A DNA stretch of 64,000 nucleotides, from contig CAVQCN010000001.1 in the NCBI GenBank assembly GCA_963711035.1, positions 620,001-684,000 of the forward strand. The letters run 5' to 3'. Origin of the DNA: WHTK01 sp963711035 (GTDB lineage: Bacteria; Chloroflexota; Dehalococcoidia; DSTF01; WHTK01). The notes below the pieces were generated by a model. It was not told the DNA's origin, did no database searches, and was given only the letters and a program-made list of their open reading frames with translations. Made by a program: the position numbers and the translations under genes. Position 1 is the first letter of the stretch. Every line of letters begins with the position of its first letter. Shown piece by piece: positions 37,295 to 45,487 of the stretch.

Positions 37295-37353
37295 GACCTG
37301 GTTCGGAGCCATACGGTGACCTGTAACTACACTGACGGGCCGGTAATCAGAAC

Positions 37354-37752
37354 TCAGTAATAGCGAATCTCGACCTCGTTCTCGTCCGGGTCGAGGAAGT
37401 AGATCGACGTGGCCTGGCCGTGCGCGCCCCACCTCGAGACGGGCTCCTGCGTGACGACCACGCCCGCGGCTCTGAGCTCCTGCGCGAGGGCGCCCAGGTC
37501 GGTCGGCTCGCAGACCAGGCAGAAGTGATTCAGGTTCCTCGCCGCCTTGTCAGCGGTCGGCGCCGTTTCCATCAGATCGATCAGCGTATCGGCGTTGATC
37601 CTCACGGACGGGAACCCGACCTTGCCCTCGCGGAACGCGTCGATGCGTTCGCCTTTGAGTCCCAGCGTGCCGGTGTAGAAAGCCAGTGAGCGCTCGATAT
37701 CGCTCACGTTGAGGACGATGTGGTCCATCTCGAGGATGCGAACGTTGTTCAT
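37354..37752 (-). CDS. VOC family protein
   Basis: A 132-residue vicinal-oxygen-chelate protein: MDHIVLNVSDIERSLAFYTGTLGLKGER at the N-terminus with the usual His ligand, NHFCLVCEPTDLGALAQEL in the second module and YFLDPDENEVEIRYY at the C-terminus with the Glu ligand. Start at 37752 is supported by GAGGAG upstream. It lies 31 bases downstream of an amidohydrolase gene on the same strand, probably as an operon. Reaction unknown. Confidence 0.85.
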   Translation of the reverse strand: MNNVRILEMDHIVLNVSDIERSLAFYTGTLGLKGERIDAFREGKVGFPSVRINADTLIDLMETAPTADKAARNLNHFCLVCEPTDLGALAQELRAAGVVVTQEPVSRWGAHGQATSIYFLDPDENEVEIRYY

Positions 37753-37783
37753 GGCGACTCCTCGGCCCACGCTTGCGTCGTCG

Positions 37784-38776
37784 CTACGCGAGCCCCAGCA
37801 GCTTTGCTGCCGTGCCTCCGAGAATCGCAGCGCGTTCGTCGTCATTCAAGCCCGGCGTGTTAAGAATGTGATCCACCGCCGTCGACGTCCACGGGAACGG
37901 GTAGTCGGTGCCCAGGACAATCCGGTCGGAACTGGTCTCGGCGACGAGATGGCGCAAACCCTCCGGCGTAAAGACAAGAGAGTCGTAGTACAGCTGCTTC
38001 AGGTACTCGGTCGGCCGTTTCTTGAGGGGCGTGAAGCGCTCCGGAAACGTGACGCCGCCGGCATCGGACCTGGCCGCATACGAGGGCAGGTAGCCGCCGC
38101 CATGCGCGGCCAGGATCTTCACGCCGGGGAACCGGTCCAGCGTGCCCTCGAAGATCAGATGCGAGAGGGCAATCGTCGTCTCCAGCGGGTTGCCGATGAC
38201 GTTGTCGAGCAGGCCGTTGCCCTGCAGGCGGCTCGACAGCTCTGCAGTGCCCTGCGGGTGGATGAAAATGACGACGCCGAGCTCCTCCGCCTTGGCCCAG
38301 AACGGATGAAATTTTGGATCGGCGAGCTCCTGGCCAGCGACGCTGCCGCCGATCAATGCGCCACGCAGATGGAATTTCCTGACCCCGTCCTCGAGCTGCT
38401 GCGCCGCCATCTCCGGATGCTGCAACGCCACGGACGCGAAGCCGACGAAACGCTCCGACTCGGTCGCACAGAACTCGGCCAGCTTCTCGTTCTGCAGGCG
38501 AATCACCTCGGCGGCAACGTCAGGCTCCGCCCGATACCAGAACGGGTTGATGCTCAGCGCCTCGACGTCGATGCCCTGACGGTCCATGGCGGCGAGCCGC
38601 TCTCGCACGTTCGAGAGGAGCAGCGCCGGCATACGAGTCTCGACGCCCATCAACGCGTTCGCCTCGGGAACCGCGCAGTGCGCGTGCAGGTCTATCACCT
38701 TCACGCGCCGCCCGTTGACCGTCACTTCCCGGCGCTCGCTGCTCGTTGTCGCGGCACTTTCAGGAGCGTTCGTCAT
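37784..38776 (-). CDS. Amidohydrolase family (ACMSD-like)
   Basis: A 330-residue amidohydrolase-2 superfamily enzyme. Metal-site motifs: DLHAHC near residue 30, FIHPQGT near residue 170, ILAAHGGGYLPSY near residue 225 and GTDYPFPW near residue 290 (the late Asp). This set is characteristic of aminocarboxymuconate-semialdehyde decarboxylase-type proteins that decarboxylate or hydrate aromatic or unsaturated acids. ATG at 38776 has GGAGG 7 bases upstream; an upstream ATG lacks it. It is followed by a VOC gene. Confidence 0.9.
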   Translation of the reverse strand: MTNAPESAATTSSERREVTVNGRRVKVIDLHAHCAVPEANALMGVETRMPALLLSNVRERLAAMDRQGIDVEALSINPFWYRAEPDVAAEVIRLQNEKLAEFCATESERFVGFASVALQHPEMAAQQLEDGVRKFHLRGALIGGSVAGQELADPKFHPFWAKAEELGVVIFIHPQGTAELSSRLQGNGLLDNVIGNPLETTIALSHLIFEGTLDRFPGVKILAAHGGGYLPSYAARSDAGGVTFPERFTPLKKRPTEYLKQLYYDSLVFTPEGLRHLVAETSSDRIVLGTDYPFPWTSTAVDHILNTPGLNDDERAAILGGTAAKLLGLA

Positions 38777-38833
38777 GTGCACGCCTCCAGACTTCATCGT
38801 GTTTGCCAGACGGACGAGATACTAACCCAATGC

Positions 38834-38919
38834 AGAGTACAGAGTGCAGAGGCCGCACCCGACTTGGGCCATCGAACAACCGTCTCTCTGAAATCTGCGC
38901 TGTGCACTTTGCACTCTCT
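38834..38919. repeat. Imperfect inverted repeat
   Basis: AGAGTACAGAGTGCAGA and, about 50 bases on, the inverted counterpart TGTGCACTTTGCACTCT match at 14 of 17 positions. The segment lies between divergent genes and has no coding signal. It could be a tiny mobile-element relic or a structured regulatory site. Confidence 0.35.
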
Positions 38920-38991
38920 TGACGTGCTGCCTGAAGCGGATCAGACTGCCGCCAACCGCAGCGTAAGCGCAGTCGAGGACTGGAGGAGCGC

Positions 38992-39294
38992 ATGTTCGTG
39001 AGGCTGTCATTGAGCAAGCCGAGGCCGGAGGTGCGAGAGGAGGCCCTCACCATTGAGGACCACCTGCTGTCCCACTTCATGGAGCTGGCCGGCTTCATCA
39101 CCGGCTACAAGCTGGAAGGCGCCGAGTACGTCGGCCGCGTGACCGTATGGGAGCATCAGGCGGCCGCTGACGAAGCCGCCAGCGACTCACACACGATGGC
39201 GTCCCGCTCTCGTCTCATCGAGCTCCAGCTCCAGACCGAGCAAGACACGCTCGAGCTGTCCTTCGAGGGCTCGCTGCCGTCGGCGTCTCGTTGA
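38992..39294 (+). CDS. Small antibiotic-biosynthesis-monooxygenase-like protein
   Basis: A 100-residue protein with a predicted ferredoxin-like fold. VRLSLSKPRPEVREEALTIEDHLLSHFMELAGFITGYKLEG and GRVTVWEHQAAADEAASDSH match the general pattern of dimeric alpha-beta-barrel (ABM/EthD-like) proteins. GGAGG precedes the ATG. It is divergent from the amidohydrolase gene. Role unknown; members act on small aromatic or haem-related compounds, or serve only as dimeric binders. Confidence 0.6.
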   Translation: MFVRLSLSKPRPEVREEALTIEDHLLSHFMELAGFITGYKLEGAEYVGRVTVWEHQAAADEAASDSHTMASRSRLIELQLQTEQDTLELSFEGSLPSASR

Positions 39295-39326
39295 GCTGAG
39301 CCGGGAACGAGCACTGCCTGCCGGCC

Positions 39327-40088
39327 TCAGGGTACGGAGACGGGCGCGTGCGCCTTGAGGAAGGCCCGGATGCGGGCCACCGCGGCAGGAATCAGCTCCT
39401 TGGGCTCCTTCCACGGATACATCGAGACCTCGGCGTTGGGCGCCAGCTTGAAGATGTCCATCGAAATCTGGAACGGATGCGCCGCCACGTCATCCGGCAG
39501 GACCAGCATCGGCGTCGGGCAGGTGCGCACGAAGTCGCGCGTCACGCTGAAGACAAAGTCGGGCTGCACGCGGTAGAGGTCGTGCAGATGAGCCTGCACC
39601 ATCTCCATCGTTACGCCGGGCCGGCGAGCGCAGAGCGGCGGGCCCCAGCCGCTCATGTTGTTGTTCCAGAAGACGTCCGGCATCTCCGGCCGAAAGCCGC
39701 TCGGCTGGGCCAGCACCGCCGCGACGACGCGCTCTTGCGCCATCTCGAGGAGCTTGAGGATGAGAGGCCCGCCGATACAGAAGCCCATGACGAGGAACTT
39801 GTCGGCGCCCAGGTGATCCATGAGACCGAGGAAGTCCTCGATGTAGCCCTGCCAGGCGTTCTCGACCTGCACCGGCCCAGACGACTGCCCCGGGTTAGCG
39901 TTGCGCAGGTCCGCGGCGATGCAGCGGTACTCGTCCTTGAACTCCTCCATCGCATTGAAGGGTGCGCCCTCGCTCGTCCAGAACGAGATGGCGGAGTTGA
40001 GGCCGCCGCCTGCTATGAGCAGCATCGGGAAGCCCGAGCCTGCCTCCTCGTAGTGGATCCGGACGTTGTTTCTCTCGTAGAACGGCAT
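39327..40088 (-). CDS. Alpha/beta hydrolase with Cys at nucleophile position
   Basis: A 253-residue alpha/beta-hydrolase-fold protein. It begins FYERNNVRIHYEEAGSGFPMLLIAGGG, has CIAADLRNANPGQS at the second strand and the elbow MGFCIGGPL near residue 101, with Cys in place of the usual Ser of GxSxG. The late region (TPMLVLPDDVAAHP) offers Asp and His. A Cys nucleophile is normal in dienelactone hydrolases but unusual in this branch. GGGAGGG precedes the ATG. It shares the minus strand with the CocE gene 69 bases away. Confidence 0.82.
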   Translation of the reverse strand: MPFYERNNVRIHYEEAGSGFPMLLIAGGGLNSAISFWTSEGAPFNAMEEFKDEYRCIAADLRNANPGQSSGPVQVENAWQGYIEDFLGLMDHLGADKFLVMGFCIGGPLILKLLEMAQERVVAAVLAQPSGFRPEMPDVFWNNNMSGWGPPLCARRPGVTMEMVQAHLHDLYRVQPDFVFSVTRDFVRTCPTPMLVLPDDVAAHPFQISMDIFKLAPNAEVSMYPWKEPKELIPAAVARIRAFLKAHAPVSVP

Positions 40089-40156
40089 CTCAACCCTCCC
40101 TCACTCAGGACGCGCGCAGCACGCGCGGCGATACTCTAGCACTCCGGGCGAGACGT

Positions 40157-41989
40157 TTAGGCGGGGATGACGGGCAGGACGATGTGCGACGGCCGGGCGC
40201 GGTCATGGTAGATGGTGTTCGCGGCGATAACCATGCGCCGGTGCCGGTTCAGCGGATCGCCGGTGTTCGGGTTCACGTCGAAGCGGGGGAAGTTGCTGCT
40301 CGAGACGTCGAGGCGGATGCGATGGCCCCGCTTGAAGACGTTCGAGGTCGGGTAGAGCTTGATCGTGAACTCGTAGACGGTGCCGGGCGCCATGAGCTGC
40401 TCGGCGGTCAGCGAGTCGCGGAAGCGCGCCCGGACGATGCCGTCCTCCAGGTTGAGGTCGAAGCCGCCGGGATAGTCCCCGCTGGCGGGATAGACGTCGA
40501 TCAGCTTCGCAGTGAAGTCAGTGTCGACGGCTGAGGACGAGGCCCAGAGCTTGACCTCGATTTCTCCCGTCACCTCCAGGTCGGCGGTGAGTGGCTCGGT
40601 CTGGAAGACGAGGACGTCCCGCCGGGCGGATAGCGGTATCGGCTCCTGCCCGTTCCAGATATGCTCGCCGCCGCGCTGGTCCCAGGCTCCCTGGATCAGG
40701 ATGCCCTGCGCCGACGAAACGTTGCCGCCGACCGAAGGAACCGGGTCGTGCGGGTCGAAATCGTACGTCGTGGACGCGTGCTCCTCAGCCGGGGCGTCGG
40801 TTGAGAGAAGGCCGTCGGCGTGCAGGTAGTAGTTGGTGTAGCGCGTGCGGGCCAGGGGCCACTCCTGCTCCTCGCGCCAGGAGCCGCCGTGGTTCAGCAG
40901 ACCGTCCGCTGTCTTGTGGCCGTCGCCGGTGCCCATGACGAAAATGCGCACCGGCGTCCGGAACGGCGCTTCCCGGCCGAACGGCCCTTCGATGCCCTTG
41001 AGCCAGCGGTCGAACCACTGGCGCCGCCACGCAATCGGGTCGGCGATGGCAGCCTGCTCGCCGAACTCGACCTGGCCGTGGGCATGGTTGCCCTGCTGGC
41101 CGTGCACCCACGGCCCCATGATCAAATACACGGGACCGTTGATCGTCTTCGAGAGTGCCGCGTAGTTCGCGGTCGTGCTGGCGCCCCAGGAGTCGTACCA
41201 GCCGCCGACGAGGTACACGGGGATGTCTTTGTAGCGCTGCGGTTCATCGATGATGGAGTTCTGGCTCCAGAACACGTCGTTGGCGCCGTGCTCCATCGCT
41301 TCCACCAGCCAGCGTTCGTACTCAGGCGCGTGCTTCAGCGGCGTGGTGCCGGGACGTAGTGGCAGGTTCAGGATGTAGTGGCGCCGGTCGCGGCTCATCT
41401 CCGACAGCGCCTCCCGCGAGGCGCCCGGCCAGGCCTGCCAGCTCTCGTCGTTGCCTCCGGTGAAGACCCAGTTCCAGAAGCGCAGCTCGAAGGCGCCCGC
41501 GTAGCGCATGCCGTGGTACCCCTGGTTCGAGACGGCGTCTACCGGGATGACGGTAGCCAGCTCCGGCGCCCGCTCCATCGCGACGGCGTGCTGCGTGCCG
41601 CCGGGATACGAGGTGCCGAACATGCCGACGCGGCCGTTCGACCAGGGCTGGGCGCCGATCCAGGCGCACGTATCGACGCCGTCGCGGGCGTCGTCCGCCG
41701 TGAGGAAGCTCCATACGCCCTCCGACTTGTAGCGACCGCGCGTGTCCTGCATGACGACGGCGTAGCCGTGCGACGTGAAGTGACGGGTCATCTGCAAAAC
41801 GCCGGCTGCTCCCGCGCCGAGGCCCTGCTTGTCGTACGGCGTGCGGGAGAGCAGGGCAGGCAGTGGCTCGTTGCCGGGGCCGGCGGGCAGGTAGACGTCC
41901 GTGGCGAGACGCACGCCATCGCGCATCGGCACCATCACATCGCGGAGGACGGATGGCGTTTCAGAGTCTCGTGCAGTCAATTCACTCAA
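40157..41989 (-). CDS. CocE/NonD family hydrolase
   Basis: A 610-residue X-Pro dipeptidyl-peptidase/CocE-type hydrolase. VMVPMRDGVRLATDVYLPAG opens the catalytic domain, MQDTRGRYKSEGVW follows near residue 80, GMFGTSYPGGTQ near residue 122 holds the Ser nucleophile, VGGWYDSW near 257 the Asp and IMGPWVHGQ near 290 the His. The C-terminal third is the jelly-roll domain typical of CocE (DFTAKLIDVYPASGDYPGGF, then RIRLDVSSSNFPRFDVN). The TTG start at 41989 lacks a strong ribosome site; an ATG 18 codons in is possible. It may cleave esters, acyl amino acids or small peptides. Confidence 0.9.
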   Translation of the reverse strand: MSELTARDSETPSVLRDVMVPMRDGVRLATDVYLPAGPGNEPLPALLSRTPYDKQGLGAGAAGVLQMTRHFTSHGYAVVMQDTRGRYKSEGVWSFLTADDARDGVDTCAWIGAQPWSNGRVGMFGTSYPGGTQHAVAMERAPELATVIPVDAVSNQGYHGMRYAGAFELRFWNWVFTGGNDESWQAWPGASREALSEMSRDRRHYILNLPLRPGTTPLKHAPEYERWLVEAMEHGANDVFWSQNSIIDEPQRYKDIPVYLVGGWYDSWGASTTANYAALSKTINGPVYLIMGPWVHGQQGNHAHGQVEFGEQAAIADPIAWRRQWFDRWLKGIEGPFGREAPFRTPVRIFVMGTGDGHKTADGLLNHGGSWREEQEWPLARTRYTNYYLHADGLLSTDAPAEEHASTTYDFDPHDPVPSVGGNVSSAQGILIQGAWDQRGGEHIWNGQEPIPLSARRDVLVFQTEPLTADLEVTGEIEVKLWASSSAVDTDFTAKLIDVYPASGDYPGGFDLNLEDGIVRARFRDSLTAEQLMAPGTVYEFTIKLYPTSNVFKRGHRIRLDVSSSNFPRFDVNPNTGDPLNRHRRMVIAANTIYHDRARPSHIVLPVIPA

Positions 41990-42133
41990 AGTGCTGCCAT
42001 CATCCCGGTGCCCCGAAGCAACGTCAATGCCGAGAGGCGAGAAGCTTGACTCGCTCCCCTACACTTGCGCTGACACGCTACGGGATCGTTCAGGCCAACG
42101 AGCGGGCACTCGTTCCAGATCGAGAGGTAGGCG

Positions 42134-43210
42134 ATGCACCTCGGGCTGCTCATGGAGTGCGACTATCGCGGCGACGCCACCCAGCAGGCGGCGCTGGAGG
42201 AGACCTATCAGCTGGCGGACATGGCCGAGAACGGCGGCCTCGACGAGCTGTGGATTGCCGAACGGCACTTCGCGTCGCCGGAGCGCGCCGCCACCGGAGC
42301 GAGCGGCGGCCTGCCGTCCTTCGCCTCGGCGCCGCTAATCCTGGCGACGGCCTTGGCGTCACGCACGTCGCGCATCCGCATCGGCATGGCTGTCAGCCTG
42401 CTGCCGCTCGTCCACCCCGTCCGGCTGGCAGAGGAAGCAGCAACCCTCGATCAGATCAGCCACGGTCGCCTCGACTTCGGTGTCGGCCGCAGCGGCTTCC
42501 TCACCGCGTACCAGGGCTACGGCATCTCCTACGACGAGAGCCGCGAGCGCTTCGAGGAGAGCCTCGCCATCTTACGCGCCGCCTGGACGCAGGACAGCTT
42601 CTCCTTCGCTGGCCGGTACTACAACATGGAGGATGTCAGCGTCTTCCCTCGGCCACTGCAGTCGCCCCATCCGCCGATCCGCATCGCCGCGACGACGGCA
42701 GACACGTTCCCGGCTGTCGGCCGGCGCGGCTTCCCGATCTTCGCCGGCCTGCGCTCTTCCGACGTACCGGGAGTGGCAGCCCAGCTCGCATCGTATCGAG
42801 AGGCCTGGCGCGAGGCCGGCAACCCCGGCACGCCCGACGCCCTGATACGCATGCCTGTCTACGTGGCCGAAACCGCCGAGGCGGCCTACGAGGAGCCCCG
42901 CGCGAGCACCCTCGCGTCGTACCAGCGCCTGTCCGAGGGCTACCGACGGTCGCTGGACAGCTCTCCCTCGGAGGAACGAGCAGCACGTGCCGAGCGTCTG
43001 TCCGGCCTCGACTACGATGCCGTCCTTCAGAACCGCGTAGCCTACGGCACGCCGGACGAGGTCGTCCGGCGCCTGCGTGACGTGCGGGACCAGCTCGGTG
43101 CCAGCGGCTTCATCCTCGAACCGAACGTCGGCGGTCGCATCCCGCGCGAGAACGTGGCGCGCTCCGTCCGCCTCTTCTGCGAGCAGGTGGCGCCTCAGCT
43201 CAGCCTGTAG
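42134..43210 (+). CDS. LLM-class flavin-dependent monooxygenase
   Basis: A 358-residue bacterial luciferase-like monooxygenase, longer than the F420-type members here and closer to the alkanal-monooxygenase branch. Segments: LADMAENGGLDELWIAERHF near residue 28, RIRIGMAVSLLPLVHPVRLAEEAATLDQISHGRLDFGVGRSG near residues 80-122, and GRYYNMEDVSVFPRPLQSPHPPI near 160. GAGAGG precedes the ATG. A strong bidirectional hairpin follows. It needs reduced FMN from a partner reductase, possibly one of the flavoproteins elsewhere in the window. Confidence 0.9.
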   Translation: MHLGLLMECDYRGDATQQAALEETYQLADMAENGGLDELWIAERHFASPERAATGASGGLPSFASAPLILATALASRTSRIRIGMAVSLLPLVHPVRLAEEAATLDQISHGRLDFGVGRSGFLTAYQGYGISYDESRERFEESLAILRAAWTQDSFSFAGRYYNMEDVSVFPRPLQSPHPPIRIAATTADTFPAVGRRGFPIFAGLRSSDVPGVAAQLASYREAWREAGNPGTPDALIRMPVYVAETAEAAYEEPRASTLASYQRLSEGYRRSLDSSPSEERAARAERLSGLDYDAVLQNRVAYGTPDEVVRRLRDVRDQLGASGFILEPNVGGRIPRENVARSVRLFCEQVAPQLSL

Positions 43211-43220
43211 AGCTGTCTCT

Positions 43221-43258
43221 AGAGAAGAAGGGCGGCCAATCGGCCGCCCTTCTTCTCT
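43221..43258. terminator. Bidirectional terminator hairpin
   Basis: A perfect 17-base inverted repeat (left arm AGAGAAGAAGGGCGGCC) with a 4-base loop AATC between convergent genes. The A-rich left arm and T-rich right arm give a T-containing tract in either direction. Confidence 0.85.
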
Positions 43259-43274
43259 TCACTATCGAGACGTA

Positions 43275-44430
43275 TTAGCGTCGCTGCGTGGCCAGGCGAG
43301 CGCCCTCGGCCAGCGCCTCCAGCTTGGCCCAGACGATTTCCTGGCTTTGCCGCTGGATGGCGGAGTTTTGCGCAAAGCCGCAGTCGCTGCTCGCGATCAC
43401 GTTCGCGGGTCCCACGAGGTCGCCGTAGCGCTTGATGCGCTGCGCGATCAGCTCCGGGTGCTCGACGTGTGAGATCGCGTGGCTGACCATGCCGGGCAGC
43501 AGAATCTTGCCCTCGGGCAGCTTCGTGTCCTGCCAAACCGTCCACTCCCACTCGTGCCGCGGGTTCGCCGCTTCGATCGAGTAGGCCTGGCAGTTGATCT
43601 TGAGAATCAGGTCGACGATGTCCGCCAGCGGCACATCAGTGGTGTGCGGACCGGGCCATGACGCCCCAGCAGAGGTGGTAGCGCACCTGCTCCGGCGGAA
43701 TGCCTTCGAGCGCGTGGTTCAGGGCGCGCAGATTCATGTCCACCCAGCTGCGGTAATCGATACCGGCGTCGCGGATTGGGTCGTAAAGGTTGGCGAGGAT
43801 GGCGTCGTCGGCCTGCAGGATAAGGCCGGCGTCGGCGATGATCTTGTACTCCTCGTGCATGGCGTCCGCGACGGCGAAGAGGAACTCCTCGTCGCTCTTG
43901 TAGTACTCGTTGCGGTAGTTCACGGAGATGCTGCACGGCGCCACGACGGGCAGGAAGCCTTCGACGACGTTGACCTGAGCCAGAGCCGCCTTGAGATTGT
44001 CGACATCGCGCTGCATCTGGCGGCGGCCTTCGTCCGTGTAGCTGACGGGGCCGACGCAGACGGACTGGCGCATGCGGCCGGCACCGCCGCCGGGCAGCGT
44101 CTGGTCGTAGAACTCCTTGAACCGGCCCTCGGCGTCCCAGCCGCGGATGCCGACCTTCGCGGGCGGCGCCGGCTGCATCTCGAAGCCGGTGAGGCGCGTC
44201 GTGATGTACAGCCAGCCGGGCTTGCCGAACTCGCCGTCGCTGATCACGTCGACGCCGCACTCGGCCTGCTTCTTCACCACCTCGAGGACGTCCGCCTTGA
44301 GGTCGGCCTCGTACTGCGCCGTGTCGTACGGCTCGCCCGCGGCGATCTTCTGGTTGTACTCCTGGATGCGCTGCGGACGGATCATGCTGCCGACATGGGT
44401 CGTCAGGTACCGCTCGGCACTGTTCTTCAC
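43275..44430 (-). CDS. MetE-like (cobalamin-independent methionine synthase C-domain) protein, copy 1, frameshift
   Basis: About 384 residues, homologous to the C-terminal catalytic domain of MetE. Zinc ligands are recognisable: HLC in RYHLCWG, Glu in SIEAANPRHE and Cys in IASSDCGF. Compared with the intact paralog at 45488-46639, one extra base at about 43662 splits the gene directly after HLCWG; removing it restores PGPHTTDVPLADIV. The GTG start at 44430 has AAGGAG upstream, matching the paralog start (KNSAERYLTTHVGS). It probably transfers methyl groups or has a related thiol reaction; a dedicated methionine synthase role is uncertain because the N-terminal domain is absent. Confidence 0.85.
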
Positions 44431-44479
44431 GATGGGACTCCTTGCTTCGGCCCCGACGAGAGGACCGGCTAGACAACTT

Positions 44480-44505
44480 CGGCTCTGCTCGGGATGCAAT
44501 CCCTA
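44480..44505 (-). repeat. TAG-embedded repeat element, copy 3
   Basis: On the minus strand it reads TAGGGATTGCATCCC, starting at the stop codon of the SDR gene, then GAGCAGAGCCG. This downstream part matches copy 1 (CGCGCAGTGCCG) closely, and the first part matches copy 2 exactly. Confidence 0.5.
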
Positions 44506-45315
44506 GGAGGTGGCTGGAGGACTGACGCCTTCCATCTCGAGAACCTGGTGCGCGGTGAGCACCTGCCCCGTGTACTTCATGCCCGTGTGGCTGAGCACCG
44601 CGATCGCCGTCGCAGGCACGTCGACGGACTCGGCGCGCGAGAGGTCCATCCACGCCATTGGGCTCAGCGTGGCGCGCTCGGTGGCGATGAAGCCGGGATC
44701 GAGGGCGATGATCGACACGTTCAGCGGGTGCAGCTCGCTGGCCACGCCGGTGGCGAAGCGGTTCAGCGCTGCCTTGGTGATGCCGTACACGGGCCCATTG
44801 GCAATGGCGACCCTGGCGATCGACGCCTCGGTCGGCGGGGCCGGGTTGTGCGCCGCGCCGGACGAGATGTTGATGATGATGCCGCCGCCGGTCGCTGCCA
44901 TCTTCGGCGCAACGAGGTACGAGATCAGGTACGGTGCGTAGACGTTCGTGAAGAAGGAGCGCTGCAGGAAGGCCGGATCGCCTTGCAGGAAGTTGCCTCC
45001 CTCGCGGCCCAGCGTCGCCGCGTTGTTCACGACGATGTCGATGCGGCCCATCTCGGCCATTACGCGGTCGATGGCGGCGCGGATCTCGTCCTCGCTAGAG
45101 ACGTCGAGGCGAATGGCCAGCGCCTTGCGCCCCAGCGCTACGATCGCGGCAGCCGTCTCGCCGATGGAGCCGGGCAGCAGCGCGGTGCCGGCCTCGCTGC
45201 GGGCGCACACGACCACGTCCGCGCCGTCCTTCGCCAGGGCCAAAGCCGCGGCCTTGCCGATTCCCCGCGAGCTGCCCGTAACGATTGCGACTTTGCCTTC
45301 CAACGGTAATGCCAT
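44503..45315 (-). CDS. Short-chain dehydrogenase/reductase
   Basis: A 270-residue classical SDR. The NAD(P)-binding TGSSRGIG lies near residue 13, VNNAATLG near residue 95, catalytic Ser in IINISSG near 148 and the YxxxK motif in VYGITKAAL near 173. It has an Arg after the cofactor strand (CARSE), which favours NADP. It sits between the two MetE-like copies on the same strand, so the three may be one transcription unit. Substrate unknown. Confidence 0.9.
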   Translation of the reverse strand: MALPLEGKVAIVTGSSRGIGKAAALALAKDGADVVVCARSEAGTALLPGSIGETAAAIVALGRKALAIRLDVSSEDEIRAAIDRVMAEMGRIDIVVNNAATLGREGGNFLQGDPAFLQRSFFTNVYAPYLISYLVAPKMAATGGGIIINISSGAAHNPAPPTEASIARVAIANGPVYGITKAALNRFATGVASELHPLNVSIIALDPGFIATERATLSPMAWMDLSRAESVDVPATAIAVLSHTGMKYTGQVLTAHQVLEMEGVSPPATS

Positions 45316-45487
45316 GTTCCTATTCCTCTCAGCTCAGCGCTAATCTAGCCGCCGGCGCCTCCGCGATTCTATGCCACGCATGTCGTAGGCGCAGGCTGCC
45401 TCAATCCAATGCTGGACCGTCGGCCGGTCACCCAGCCAGTTCAGCGGCGGCACCAGCGACCGCGCGGTTCGCCGCCATGCCAATGGC

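Noticed and set aside
8500..43665. Programmed +1 ribosomal frameshifting as the explanation for the seven interrupted genes
   Set aside because: The break sites share no common slippery codon, stop codon or upstream signal, and the MetE-like paralog is uninterrupted. Insertions in the assembly are simpler.
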